Assembly: GCF_000743705.1 (NCBI RefSeq)
Contig: NZ_JQEZ01000001.1
Location: forward strand, 1,046,070-1,110,069
DNA length: 64,000 nt
Reading direction: 5' to 3'
Source of the DNA: Ruegeria halocynthiae
GTDB taxonomy: Bacteria; Pseudomonadota; Alphaproteobacteria; Rhodobacterales; Rhodobacteraceae
The notes below the pieces were generated by a model. That model made no database searches. It worked only from the letters and a program-made list of their open reading frames with translations, and had not been told where the DNA came from. How positions within the stretch are numbered: position 1 is the stretch's first letter; each line of letters begins with the position of its first letter. A program made the position numbers and the translations under genes. Of the stretch, positions 36,655-46,239 are shown one piece after another.

Positions 36655-37304
36655 GCAAACGAAACCTCCCGTCAAACGCCAGCGTCGCGACCGAGGGCCA
36701 GGGCGGGCGCATGATCGCCCCCGCAGCAACCCGCAATGCGGATGCGCTGTGCGATCTGTTGGCCCAATGGGCCCCGCCAACGGGCCATGCCCTTGAAATC
36801 GCCAGCGGCACAGGGCAGCACATCAGCGCCTTTGCCCAACGCTTGCCCGGTCTGGAATGGCAGCCAACCGAAATCGCGCCAGACCGGCGCGATAGCATCA
36901 ACGCCTATACGGCGGAATTGCCCAACGTTGCAGCCGCTGCCGACCTGGACGCAACTGCCGCCGGATGGCACCGGCAGTTCGGCGGGCTCGATTTGATTGT
37001 CCTGATAAATCTGGTCCACCTCATCAGTTGGGATGAAACCCGCACGCTTGTGTCCGAAACCGCAAGGGCGCTGTCCCCCGGCGGCAGGTTTGTTCTATAC
37101 GGCCCCTTCAAACGCGCAGAGCAATTGACCAGCGACGGGGACAAACGGTTCCACGAAGCGTTGGTTTTTCAAGACCCCGAGATCGGTTATAAAAACGATG
37201 AAAACATCGCGGCCCTGATGTCGGATCAGGGACTGGACGTCATTGAGGTGATTGAGATGCCTGCAAACAATCTGGCATTCATCGCCAAGGCCCGCGCCAC
37301 CTGA
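36651..37304 (+). CDS. DUF938 family SAM-dependent methyltransferase
   Basis: 217 residues with the class I methyltransferase motif I LEIASGTGQHISAFA (about residues 46-60) and motif IV-like DLIVLINLVHLISW. The N-terminal NASVATEGQGGRMIAPAATR is the hallmark of the DUF938 family, whose substrates are unknown. The start codon overlaps the upstream dehydrogenase stop (ATGA), so the two are coexpressed, though their link in function is unclear. Confidence 0.88.
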   Translation: MSKRNLPSNASVATEGQGGRMIAPAATRNADALCDLLAQWAPPTGHALEIASGTGQHISAFAQRLPGLEWQPTEIAPDRRDSINAYTAELPNVAAAADLDATAAGWHRQFGGLDLIVLINLVHLISWDETRTLVSETARALSPGGRFVLYGPFKRAEQLTSDGDKRFHEALVFQDPEIGYKNDENIAALMSDQGLDVIEVIEMPANNLAFIAKARAT

Positions 37305-37375
37305 TCAAGATCAAAGCCGGACAGGGGGTTTCTGATTCATATTCCATTTACTGTATATGATGAAGGAAACTCTCA

Positions 37376-37711
37376 ATGGTATGGCAAGAAAAGCTGTTGG
37401 CGACCCGCAAGGGGTTGCGCAATCTCAATGGCTCGATCCCTGATACGACACGCGCGTTTGGTGCGTTGGGAAAGGCCGTGAAAGAAGGCGGGACACTGGA
37501 TTACAAAACCAAGGAATACGTCGCGCTGGGGATGTCGATCGCTGTCCGGTGCGAACCCTGCATTACCTTGCACACCGAGGCCCTGATCAAAGCAGGGGCC
37601 ACCCGGGACGAGGTGTCGGACGTTCTGGCCATGGCCATTCAGATGGGTGGCGGGCCGTCCATGATGTATGCGGCCAAAGCGTTGGAGTGTTTTGACGAAC
37701 TCAGCGCATAA
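37376..37711 (+). CDS. Carboxymuconolactone decarboxylase / AhpD-like protein
   Basis: 111 residues of the all-helical CMD family. The motif RCEPCITLHTEALIKAGAT gives C59-x2-C62 and H66, the redox-active CxxC/His set of AhpD-type alkylhydroperoxidases rather than of true decarboxylases. It is therefore likely a thiol peroxidase or disulfide reductase subunit. AAGGAAA precedes the ATG. It is a stand-alone gene downstream of the methyltransferase, with no ahpC nearby. Confidence 0.87.
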   Translation: MVWQEKLLATRKGLRNLNGSIPDTTRAFGALGKAVKEGGTLDYKTKEYVALGMSIAVRCEPCITLHTEALIKAGATRDEVSDVLAMAIQMGGGPSMMYAAKALECFDELSA

Positions 37712-37771
37712 AGAGCCATAGGCAGGCTTGGCAAGGAGGCTCCGTCTCTGGGGCCGCCCTTTTGACAGGTA

Positions 37772-40279
37772 TCAGCCGTCCTTGCGGATGACCTCGTTCT
37801 TCGGGTCATAGGGGCTGTCGCAGGTCACGACCGCATCCCACAACTTGTCCTGCATTTTGACCTTCAGCTTGGTGCCTTCCACCGCCAGATCGGGTTTCAC
37901 ATACCCCATGCCGATGGATTTCCCAAAAGCCACCGAATACCCGCCCGAAGTCAGACGCCCGACACGCTCGCCATCCAGAGTATACAACACTTCGCGGCCC
38001 CAAGGGTCGGCATCGTCCGGCCCGTCGATCAGCAGGGTGCAGCATTTCACGCGCACGCCGGTTTCGACCATCTTGTCCTTGCCGTGGAACTCTTTGTTCA
38101 GGTCGACAAAGCGCGGCAGGTCAGCCTCCAGCGGGTTGGCGTCGCGGCCCAGTTCGTTGCCGAAGGCGCGATAAGATTTCTCCTGCCGCAGCCAGTTCTG
38201 GGCACGCGCGCCAACCAGTTTCATGCCGTGCTTTTCACCCGCCTTTTCCAGCAGGTCGAACAGGTAATTCTGCATTTCCATCGGGTGATGCAGTTCCCAG
38301 CCCAGCTCACCCGTATAGGCCACGCGGATCGCATTGACCGGACACATGCCCAGTTCGATCTGACGCGCCGAGAGCCATGGGAAGCGCTTGTTGGACAGCG
38401 CGGTTTCCGGATCGGCGTCTTTGATGACTTCTTTCAGAACGTCACGCGACTTGGGTCCGGCGATGGCAAAGACGCCCCACTGGGTGGTCACGTCCTGGAT
38501 CTCGATGTACCCAAACTCCTCCATCTTGTCTTCGGCCGCCTTGCGCAGGAAATCAGCGTCATATTCGGTCCAGGCACCGGCCGAGACGAGGTAGTAATTG
38601 TTCTCGCCATTGCGGACGATGGTGTATTCAGTGCGGGTGGTGCCATGCGAGGTCAGCGCATAGGTCAGGTTGATGCGCCCGACCTTGGGCAGCTTGTTAC
38701 AGGTGAACCAATCCAGGAACCGGGTTGCACCGGGGCCTTTGACGACATGTTTGGAAAAGGCTGTCGCGTCGATCAGGCCAACGCCCTCACGGATCGCTTT
38801 GGCCTCGTCTACGGCGTGCTGCCACCAGCCACCCCGACGGAAAGACCGCGCGTCATGGTCAAAGTTCTCGGGCGCGTCCAGCGGGCCGTAGTAGTTCGGG
38901 CGTTCCCACCCGTTAACCCAACCAAATTGCGCACCGCGTGCCTTTTGACGGTCATAGGCTGGTGCGGTCCGCAAAGGACGCGCTGCCGGGCGTTCCTCAT
39001 CCGGGTGGTGCAGGATGTAGACGTGATCGTAGCATTCCTCGTTCTTGCGCGCCGCGAATTCAGTCGTCATCCAGTTGCTGGAATACCGCTTGGGATCCAG
39101 CGAGGCCATGTCGATCTCGGCCTCGCCATCGACCATCATCTGCGCCAGATAATACCCGGTGCCGCCCGCGGCAGTAATGCCAAAGCTAAAGCCCTCGGCC
39201 AGCCACATGTTGCGCAGACCCGGCGCCGGGCCCACCAGCGGGTTACCGTCGGGGGTATAGCAGATCGGGCCGTTGAAATCGTCTTTCAGGCCGCTTTCTT
39301 CGCACGACGGCATCCGGTGGATCATCGCCATATATTGGTCTTCGATCCGCTCAAGATCCAGCGGGAACAGATCGGCGCGGAAGCTGTCCGGAACGCCATG
39401 CTCAAAGCAGGCAGGCGCGTTCTTTTCATAGACACCCAGAATCCAGCCGCCGCGTTCTTCGCGAACGTAAGATTGCGCATCGGCATCACGGATCACCGGG
39501 TGTTCGGGGTTGCCCTCATCGCGCCAGGCCTTCAGCGAGGTGTCAACATCGGTGACGATGAACTGGTGCTCGACCGGGATTGCGGGGATCTTGATGCCCA
39601 GCTTTTTCGCGGTGCGCTGCGCGTGGTTGCCGCTGGCGGTCACGACATGTTCGGCGGTGATCACGATTTTTTCGTCGCTTTCAATCAGGTTACCGCCTTT
39701 TTCAACCATCTTGGTGCAAGTGACCTCCCAATGGGTGCCGGTCCAGTGGAATTCATCCGCCTGCAGCTTGCGCACGATCTCTGCCCCGTGCTGGCGTGCG
39801 CCTTTAGCCATCGCCTGGGTCACGTCAGCGGGGTTAATGTAACCGTCGGTATGATGGTACAATGCACCCTTCAGGTCTTCGGTCTTGATCAGGGGCCAGC
39901 GTTCCTTGATCTCATCCGGGGTCAGCCACTGATACGGCACCCCACAGGTTTCGGCTGTGGACGCGTAGAGCATATATTCGTCCATACGCTCATCCGTCTG
40001 CGCCATGCGCAGGTTGCCAACCACAGCGAACCCCGCATTCAGGCCGGTTTCGTCCTCAAGCTGCTTGTAGAAATCGACCGAGTATTTGTGGATATGCGTC
40101 GTCGCATACGACATGTTGAACAACGGCAACAGACCCGCCGCGTGCCAAGTCGAGCCCGACGTCAGCTCATCCCGCTCGATCAGCATCACATCGTCCCAGC
40201 CCGCCTTGGCCAGGTGATAGGCGATCGAGGTTCCAATGGCGCCGCCGCCAACAACCAATGCTTTGACTTGGGTTTTCAT
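37772..40279 (-). CDS. Dimethylglycine/sarcosine dehydrogenase-like FAD enzyme with GcvT domains
   Basis: 835 residues: an FAD/DAO domain (about 1-390, VVGGGAIGTSIAYHLAKAG), an FAO_M linker, then GcvT and GcvT C-terminal folate domains (about 430-835, with YTGELGWELHHPME). H46 in SGSTWHAAGL corresponds to the histidine that binds FAD covalently in mammalian dimethylglycine dehydrogenase. Such enzymes demethylate N-methyl glycines or related amines and pass formaldehyde to tetrahydrofolate. GGGGAGA before the ATG at 40279 fixes the start; the frame is open to 40345. Exact substrate (dimethylglycine, sarcosine or another) is open. Confidence 0.9.
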   Translation of the reverse strand: MKTQVKALVVGGGAIGTSIAYHLAKAGWDDVMLIERDELTSGSTWHAAGLLPLFNMSYATTHIHKYSVDFYKQLEDETGLNAGFAVVGNLRMAQTDERMDEYMLYASTAETCGVPYQWLTPDEIKERWPLIKTEDLKGALYHHTDGYINPADVTQAMAKGARQHGAEIVRKLQADEFHWTGTHWEVTCTKMVEKGGNLIESDEKIVITAEHVVTASGNHAQRTAKKLGIKIPAIPVEHQFIVTDVDTSLKAWRDEGNPEHPVIRDADAQSYVREERGGWILGVYEKNAPACFEHGVPDSFRADLFPLDLERIEDQYMAMIHRMPSCEESGLKDDFNGPICYTPDGNPLVGPAPGLRNMWLAEGFSFGITAAGGTGYYLAQMMVDGEAEIDMASLDPKRYSSNWMTTEFAARKNEECYDHVYILHHPDEERPAARPLRTAPAYDRQKARGAQFGWVNGWERPNYYGPLDAPENFDHDARSFRRGGWWQHAVDEAKAIREGVGLIDATAFSKHVVKGPGATRFLDWFTCNKLPKVGRINLTYALTSHGTTRTEYTIVRNGENNYYLVSAGAWTEYDADFLRKAAEDKMEEFGYIEIQDVTTQWGVFAIAGPKSRDVLKEVIKDADPETALSNKRFPWLSARQIELGMCPVNAIRVAYTGELGWELHHPMEMQNYLFDLLEKAGEKHGMKLVGARAQNWLRQEKSYRAFGNELGRDANPLEADLPRFVDLNKEFHGKDKMVETGVRVKCCTLLIDGPDDADPWGREVLYTLDGERVGRLTSGGYSVAFGKSIGMGYVKPDLAVEGTKLKVKMQDKLWDAVVTCDSPYDPKNEVIRKDG

Positions 40280-40361
40280 AACCGGGCGTCTCCCCTTGAA
40301 TTCAGTTGCCACCATATGGCGCAATTGAACCCCTCGGCGCGACATTCATCCGACCAGTGAT

Positions 40362-40403
40362 ATGAAAAAAACGACCCCCAAACCTGCGAGAGTCGTTTTT
40401 CAT
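40362..40403 (-). terminator. Terminator of the membrane-anchored hypothetical gene
   Basis: On the minus strand ATGAAAAACGAC pairs with GTCGTTTTTTTCAT across a 16-base loop, giving an AT-rich stem that ends in a seven-T run. It lies about 20 bases after the stop of the unknown gene and before the dimethylglycine-dehydrogenase-like gene, so it separates the two units. Confidence 0.65.
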
Positions 40404-40419
40404 CTGGCGAGCGAAGCTT

Positions 40420-41748
40420 TTAGCCGCCAGTCAACGTGCATTTCTTGAAGGCGTCTCTTGAAGCGCATTTGCTCGAAAAACCTACCCCGTCCTTGTTGAC
40501 GCGGACCGCAGGCGCCTGCGCGGAGTCGCTTTTCTGGAAGTAGGATTTCAACCCGCCCAAAAACCCGCCTGACCCCGCATCCTTGGCTTCGCTAGCGGGT
40601 GCCTCCTTACTGCCGAAAGATGCAAAAAGACGCCCAAACATGTTATCACCGCCCGAACTGGCTTGTTCGGTTTCCCCTTCCATCAGTGTAATCAGCCCTT
40701 GGCGATATCCGGTCTGCACCAGATCATCCGCAGATTTGATGTTGTTCGCCGTCAGGTCAAAGGTGTCCGCCGGCAGCGCATATTGGCTGGCCAAGGAGTT
40801 AGCAACCAGCGCCAGCCCGTCGATATTGTTGAGCCGCAGCCGCGCCAGCTCACCTCTCAACTTAACGAACTCTGCCCGCAGCTCAGCCATTTTCGCAGCC
40901 AGCTCCAACTCACTGTCCGGGTTGGCGATTGTGCCGATCCCCACCCCCGGTACCGGCTTGCTTAGCAGCGCGTTCAGCCCATCATAATCAAGCTGGGCAA
41001 GAAACGCTGACACCTCTTTGGTTGGTGCGTCAGCGTAAATCTTGAATCGGATTTCTTCACCCAGGCCAAGGGTACCCTTGTAGATATCAAAGCCAGGCTC
41101 GGTCTCTAAATCCGAAATTGTCGCAGTGACTATCGCCCAGAACGCCCGGTCACTTACCGTAATCACGCTGGATCTGCTTTCCTGGAATTGGAAATAGGCC
41201 ACTCCTCCGATCACCCCGACGGGGGCGTAGTCGCTGCCGCCTTGGCCCAAAGAGGCAACAGATTGCGCGATGCTGCCCGTCAGCGTGTTGGATCTGGCGT
41301 TTTTCCTGAGCAAAACCTGCAACCAAAGCGTGTGTTCCCCTTTTTCGTAGACCACGCTTGTGCGGTCCAACTTCCGGACCACCTGCTCAGCCTCCTGCAC
41401 AGCGACATTTCTGGCCAGCGGTCGGGCTGCTTCACTGACATTGTTCAGGCCCGGGCCTTCGCGCGCATCAAGCGTATAGTCGCCATCCGCAAGCGCACGG
41501 CGCACCCAGCCGTTACCGGCATCGGGCAAATACGGTTTGCCGCCAGCCCGCCAGCGTTTCGCGCGCTCGCGCTCTGCCTTTTCCGCGTCCAGCCCTTGGT
41601 CAAAAATTGCGAACCGGTGCTTGATCGTGTCCACATAACCGCTGGCGGTCAGGGTTCCTTCGTTCTTTTTGTCTTGTTGGTAATAGTCGAGGCCCGCAAC
41701 AGCCAAAATCACGATCAATGCAAAGCCGATAAGACGAAGTGCGCCCAT
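40420..41748 (-). CDS. Membrane-anchored hypothetical protein
   Basis: 442 residues from the ATG at 41748 preceded by GAGGG; the frame continues to a TTG at 41766 that lacks such a site. One N-terminal membrane helix (MGALRLIGFALIVILAVAGL) leaves a large extracytoplasmic domain. It includes a predicted amphipathic coiled region (about 275-310, ELELAAKMAELRAEFVKLRG) and a low-complexity Gly/Ser/Ala C-terminal stretch. Two cysteines occur close to the end (SSKCASRDAFKKCTLTGG). No family was recognised and the neighbours give no functional link. Confidence 0.75.
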   Translation of the reverse strand: MGALRLIGFALIVILAVAGLDYYQQDKKNEGTLTASGYVDTIKHRFAIFDQGLDAEKAERERAKRWRAGGKPYLPDAGNGWVRRALADGDYTLDAREGPGLNNVSEAARPLARNVAVQEAEQVVRKLDRTSVVYEKGEHTLWLQVLLRKNARSNTLTGSIAQSVASLGQGGSDYAPVGVIGGVAYFQFQESRSSVITVSDRAFWAIVTATISDLETEPGFDIYKGTLGLGEEIRFKIYADAPTKEVSAFLAQLDYDGLNALLSKPVPGVGIGTIANPDSELELAAKMAELRAEFVKLRGELARLRLNNIDGLALVANSLASQYALPADTFDLTANNIKSADDLVQTGYRQGLITLMEGETEQASSGGDNMFGRLFASFGSKEAPASEAKDAGSGGFLGGLKSYFQKSDSAQAPAVRVNKDGVGFSSKCASRDAFKKCTLTGG

Positions 41749-41845
41749 AAATACCCTCGGAATCAAAAACTGCTCTTTTTGGGGTTCCCTAGTCCCGAAA
41801 TAGGGCAGGCATATGACGCTGTTCTAAAAACCTGAAATTGCCAGA

Positions 41846-43255
41846 TCACTCCAAATCCAGAAAAACCTTCCCGGGATTCATGATGTTATCGGGATCTAAT
41901 GCCTGTTTGATGACCGCCATAAAATCAACGGCGCCGCCAAGCTCTTTCAGCAGATAGGGCCGTTTGCCCTGCCCGATACCATGCTCGCCGGTACAGGTCC
42001 CATCCATTGAGATCGCAAGCTCGTTCAACCAGCCTACGAACTTGTCGGCGGCGGCGATTTCACCGGGGTTTTCCATGTCGATCAGCAACAGACTATGGAA
42101 ATTCCCATCCCCAACATGCCCGACAATCGGTGCCATCAGCCCAAGCTCTTTGGCCTTATCCTGCGTTGCCGTGACACATTCAGCCAAACGCGAGATCGGA
42201 ACACAAACATCGGTGGAAATCCCCCGCGCGCCGGGGCGCAGCTGTAGACTGGCCCAATACATGTCATGCCGCGCCTGCCACAGCTTGTTACGCTCTTCGG
42301 TGGTTGCGGTCGCGGCGAAATCGGTGCCACCGAACTCATCCGCGATCTGGCCAAAGGTTTCCGCCTGCTCAACCGCGCCAGCGTCCGAGCCGTGGAACTC
42401 CAGCAGCAGCAGTGGCGTTTCCGGCAGATTAAGTCCCGAATAGGCGTTGGCCGCCTTGACCGACAGCTCATCCAACAACTCAATCCGGGCCACGGGTACG
42501 CCGTACTGGATGGTCATCATTACCGCCTTACAGGCCGCATCAACGGTCGGAAAGGAACACCGCGCCGAGGTGATCGCCTCGGGGATACCCTGTAGCCGAA
42601 GGGTAAGTTCGGTGATAATGCCCAACGTGCCTTCGGCCCCGATCAGCAAACGGGTCAAATCGTATCCAGCCGAGGATTTGCGCGCCCGGTGGCCCGTGCG
42701 GATGATCTGCCCGTCCGGCATCACCGCCTCAAGGCTCAGGATGTTGTCCTTCATCGTGCCATACCGCACCGCATTGGTGCCCGAGGCCCGCGTGGCCGCC
42801 ATCCCACCCAGCGATGCATTCGCACCCGGATCAATGGGAAAGAACAATCCCTGATCGCGCAGATGGGAATTCAGATCCTCGCGTGTCACGCCCGGCTGCA
42901 CGACACAATCCAGATCCCCGGCATGGACGGCCAGCACCTTGTCCATCTGGCTCAGATCCACCGAGATCCCACCAGCCGGTGCATTCACGTGCCCCTCAAG
43001 CGAGGTGCCTGTGCCAAAGGCGATTACCGGAACCTTGTGCCGGGCGCAGGTTTTGACGATCTCGGACACTTCGGCGGTCGAATTGGGAAAGACCACCGCA
43101 TCCGGGGCCTGATTGGCGATCCAGGTGGTCGTATGACCATGCTGTTCACGGATCGCCAGACCGGTTTGCAAGCGGTCCCCGAACTTCTGTTTCAGGATGC
43201 CGACCGCCGTTTCGATCCCGACCTCATTTCGCGGCAATGCTGTGGCCTGCACCAT
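41846..43255 (-). CDS. FAD-binding oxidoreductase, D-lactate dehydrogenase / glycolate oxidase type
   Basis: 469 residues of the FAD-linked oxidase C-terminal family. The PCMH-type FAD site is clear: PVIAFGTGTSLEGHVNAPAG (about residue 75) and GGMAATRASGTNAVRYGTMK. The C-terminal metal/substrate region contains PIVGHVGDGNFHSLLL and GEHGIGQGKRPYLL. Length and motifs resemble D-lactate dehydrogenase (LDHD/Dld2-like) more than the GlcD subunit, and no GlcE/GlcF genes follow. It lies 11 bases downstream of ggt on the same strand. Confidence 0.9.
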   Translation of the reverse strand: MVQATALPRNEVGIETAVGILKQKFGDRLQTGLAIREQHGHTTTWIANQAPDAVVFPNSTAEVSEIVKTCARHKVPVIAFGTGTSLEGHVNAPAGGISVDLSQMDKVLAVHAGDLDCVVQPGVTREDLNSHLRDQGLFFPIDPGANASLGGMAATRASGTNAVRYGTMKDNILSLEAVMPDGQIIRTGHRARKSSAGYDLTRLLIGAEGTLGIITELTLRLQGIPEAITSARCSFPTVDAACKAVMMTIQYGVPVARIELLDELSVKAANAYSGLNLPETPLLLLEFHGSDAGAVEQAETFGQIADEFGGTDFAATATTEERNKLWQARHDMYWASLQLRPGARGISTDVCVPISRLAECVTATQDKAKELGLMAPIVGHVGDGNFHSLLLIDMENPGEIAAADKFVGWLNELAISMDGTCTGEHGIGQGKRPYLLKELGGAVDFMAVIKQALDPDNIMNPGKVFLDLE

Positions 43256-43266
43256 ATGGGTTCTCC

Positions 43267-45060
43267 TTACTCGCCCAGCGCAATGCCTTCACGGCGTGGG
43301 TCGGCACCACCGATCAGAGCGTCACCAATTTCTATCGCATGCAGCCCCGATGTCAGATCGCGCGGGTTCACCTCGAACCCCAGTTCGATAAGCGTGTCCG
43401 AGAACCCTTCGGCAGCGGTGCCCTGTTCAAGGTCATATGTGCCAAAGCGGTTGACCAGATGCGGCAGCGACAGCGCTTGCTGCACATCCATATCCCAATC
43501 CGCCCAGGCAATTATGGATTTGGCCACATAGCCGATGATGCGGCTGCCACCCGGTGATCCGATGGCCAGAACCGGCTTGCCGTCCTGCATGACAATTGTC
43601 GGGCTCATCGACGAACGCGGGCGTTTGCCCGGTTCCAGCCGGTTGGCAATCGGCACCCCGTCGCTGTGGGTTCTGAACGAGAAATCCGTCAGTTCGTTGT
43701 TCAGAAGGAAACCGTTCGTCATCAACCGCGACCCGAACCCGTTTTCAATCGTCGTGGTCATCGACAGCACATTGCCAAACTGATCCACGATCGAGATATG
43801 CGAGGTCGACGGCAACTCGAGCGAGGTATCATCCGCCCAGTTCGACGCGTGATCGAATTCCGGATTGCCCGGCGCAACCTCAATCAGCGCGCCCTCGCCG
43901 CCCAACAACTCACCACGATCAGACAGGTAATCGGGATGAACCAGACCCTGCGTTGGCATCGGGACAAAATCATGATCGGCCATGTAACGACCGCGATCCG
44001 CAAAGGCCAAGCGTGAGGCATCGCCGATCAGACGCCATGCATTTGCATCCTCGGGGCCCATGGCGGCCAGATCATATCCGTCCAACATGCCCAGAATCTG
44101 ACCAACTGTCAGCGCCCCGGACGAAGGCGGGCCCATGCCGCAGACCTCATAGGTGCGATAGGTTGCACAGACCGGTTCACGCTCGATCACCTGATACAGC
44201 GCCAGATCGACACCGGACAGAACGCCCGGATTGTCGGGCGCATTGCGCACCGTGCTGACGATACCGGCTGCTATTTCGCCGCCATAGAACCCGGCTGACC
44301 CTTCACTGGCCAGAACCCGCAGGGTGTCGGCATAGGCCGGGTTGGTCAGCCGCTGTCCCTGATGCAACGGCTCACCATCGGGCAGAAAATACGCGGCTGT
44401 TGCGGGAAAACGGGACAGGCGGTCCGCATCCGCCTCGACAAGGTTGGCCAGGCGCGGAGAGACAAGAAACCCTTCGTCCGCCAACGCGATCCCGTCCTGA
44501 AACAAGCCGGGCCACGGGCTGCGGCCCCAGCGCCGATGTGCCTCTTCCAGCAAGGCAGGTGTGCCGGGCGTGCCGACCGACAGCCCCCCGACCACCGCGT
44601 CAAAGAATTTCAGTGGTTCGCCGTTGTCGTCGTGAAACAGCCTGTGGTCGGCCTCAACCGGGGCGGTCTCCCGCCCGTCCAGCGTTGTCAGCTTACCGGT
44701 TGCGGCATCGTACCAAACCAGAAACGCGCCCCCCCCCAGACCCGAGGACTGAGGCTCGACCAGACCCAGCACGACCTGCACCGCCACCATCGCATCCGCG
44801 GCCGAACCACCGGCCCGCAACACCTTGGCACCGGCCTCAACGGCCAGAGGGTTCGCAGCGGCAATCATCCAATTCTGCGAGGTGACCGGCTGACCGGCCA
44901 TTTTCGCCTCGAGCGCGGCAATGACCTCTTCGGTCAGGCCCTGAACCTGGCCTTGCGATGCGCCTTCGGGGGCGACCGCATCCGCCGTTTCCTGTGCGAA
45001 TGACGCCCCACCCAAGGTCAGGGCTGTCAATAACAATCCCGATATCAGATTCCGTTTCAT
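43267..45060 (-). CDS. ggt: Gamma-glutamyltransferase
   Basis: 597-residue GGT precursor, exported (signal peptide about 1-22, cut after ASFAQ) and self-cleaved before the catalytic threonine, here T419 in PSTSHISIVDQFGN. A conserved GSPGGSRIIGYV near the C-terminus forms part of the gamma-glutamyl site. It cleaves glutathione and other gamma-glutamyl compounds in the periplasm. A run of nine G lies inside the codons for residues 108-111 (LGGG); slippage there would shift the frame. The gene precedes the FAD oxidase gene, with which it is probably cotranscribed. Confidence 0.95.
   Translation of the reverse strand: MKRNLISGLLLTALTLGGASFAQETADAVAPEGASQGQVQGLTEEVIAALEAKMAGQPVTSQNWMIAAANPLAVEAGAKVLRAGGSAADAMVAVQVVLGLVEPQSSGLGGGAFLVWYDAATGKLTTLDGRETAPVEADHRLFHDDNGEPLKFFDAVVGGLSVGTPGTPALLEEAHRRWGRSPWPGLFQDGIALADEGFLVSPRLANLVEADADRLSRFPATAAYFLPDGEPLHQGQRLTNPAYADTLRVLASEGSAGFYGGEIAAGIVSTVRNAPDNPGVLSGVDLALYQVIEREPVCATYRTYEVCGMGPPSSGALTVGQILGMLDGYDLAAMGPEDANAWRLIGDASRLAFADRGRYMADHDFVPMPTQGLVHPDYLSDRGELLGGEGALIEVAPGNPEFDHASNWADDTSLELPSTSHISIVDQFGNVLSMTTTIENGFGSRLMTNGFLLNNELTDFSFRTHSDGVPIANRLEPGKRPRSSMSPTIVMQDGKPVLAIGSPGGSRIIGYVAKSIIAWADWDMDVQQALSLPHLVNRFGTYDLEQGTAAEGFSDTLIELGFEVNPRDLTSGLHAIEIGDALIGGADPRREGIALGE
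44729..44737 (-). repeat. G9 homopolymer tract inside ggt
   Basis: Nine consecutive C on the plus strand, G on the coding strand of ggt, early in the coding sequence. Synonymous glycine codons could have broken the run but did not. A single-base slip would terminate GGT early. Confidence 0.7.
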
Positions 45061-45114
45061 AGTTTCCTCCTGACAACTGATTTTCGCCGCAACGGGTCGA
45101 AAGACCCGATCGCG

Positions 45115-46140
45115 TTACAACATGGATGGCACGACCTGATCCGGTGGGCGGTGCCCATCGTCGAACGTCTTGATGTTTATGATCACTTTCTCGCCCATCT
45201 CGATCCGGCCTTCCAACGTGGCCGATCCCATATGAGGTAACAGAACGACGTTCGGCAATTGCCGCAGGCGCGGGTTGACGTCATTGCCGTGTTCGTACAC
45301 GTCCAGCCCAGCCCCGGCGATATCGCCCGACCGGATCAAACGGGTCAGCGCGTTTTCGTCCAGAACCTCACCCCGAGAGGTGTTCACCACGACGGCCGAA
45401 GGCTTCATCAGCTTCAACCGGCGCGCATTCATCAAATGAAACGTCGACGGGGTCGACGGGCAATTGATCGAGATGACATCCATCCGCGCGACCATCTGAT
45501 CCAGACTTTCCCAATAAGTCGCGTTCAGTTCCTGTTCAGTCTCGGGGCGCAATTTGCGGCGATTGTGGTAATGCACCTGCATTCCAAAAGCGGCGGCGCG
45601 GCGGGCCACCGCCTGACCGATACGTCCCATTCCCAGAATGCCAAGACGGCGGCCACCGATCCGGCCACCCAGCAAGGCATTCGGTGACCAGCCGGACCAA
45701 CCGCTTTCCTGCATGACGGACAGACCTTCGGGAATCCGACGTGTGACGGCCAATATCAGCGCCATCGCAATGTCGGCCGTGTCATCAGTCAAAACACCTG
45801 GGGTATTCGATACAAGGATACCGCGCTGTCGGGCGGTTGCGACGTCGATGTTATCAACCCCGGCCCCATAGTTGGCAATCAGGCGCAGATTCTCGCCCGC
45901 CTGCCCCAGCAAGCCGCCATCAATCGTATCTGTTACCGTCGGCACCAGGACATCCGCATTTTGCACGGCAGTAACCAGTTCCTCGCGTGTCATGGGGGTA
46001 TCATCATCGCGCAGCTGTACATCGAACAGCTCGCTCAACCGGGTTTCAACCACCTCAGGCAACCGTCGCGTAACGACAACACTCAGACGTTCTCTTGGCA
46101 CCTTTGCACTCCCACTGCTTTGCAAACCTTTGCGCGTCAT
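45115..46140 (-). CDS. D-2-hydroxyacid dehydrogenase (glyoxylate/hydroxypyruvate reductase type)
   Basis: 341 residues. It shows the NAD(P) motif LGILGMGRIGQAVARRAAAF (about residues 165-184), catalytic arginine in VVNTSRGEVLDE, glutamate in GLDVYEHG and histidine in LLPHMGSAT, the order expected for the family. The N-terminal domain has LIANYGAGVDNIDV. The NRRKL loop after the dinucleotide motif suggests NADP preference. Start at ATG 46140; the frame is open to 46170. It may reduce glyoxylate or hydroxypyruvate. Divergent from the SH3 gene. Confidence 0.9.
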   Translation of the reverse strand: MTRKGLQSSGSAKVPRERLSVVVTRRLPEVVETRLSELFDVQLRDDDTPMTREELVTAVQNADVLVPTVTDTIDGGLLGQAGENLRLIANYGAGVDNIDVATARQRGILVSNTPGVLTDDTADIAMALILAVTRRIPEGLSVMQESGWSGWSPNALLGGRIGGRRLGILGMGRIGQAVARRAAAFGMQVHYHNRRKLRPETEQELNATYWESLDQMVARMDVISINCPSTPSTFHLMNARRLKLMKPSAVVVNTSRGEVLDENALTRLIRSGDIAGAGLDVYEHGNDVNPRLRQLPNVVLLPHMGSATLEGRIEMGEKVIINIKTFDDGHRPPDQVVPSML

Positions 46141-46239
46141 GGCATCGTGGCGCAGGATAAGGCGGGGCACAAGAACCCCAAAGGCATTGAGTCGACCTTT
46201 TTTCGAAACCCGATAAACAGAGACAAGAGCAGGCGTTCA

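Noticed and set aside
38084..40360. 758-codon plus-strand frame opposite the dimethylglycine-dehydrogenase-like gene
   Set aside because: Shadow of a clear multi-domain enzyme; low-complexity His/Arg-rich translation with no motifs.
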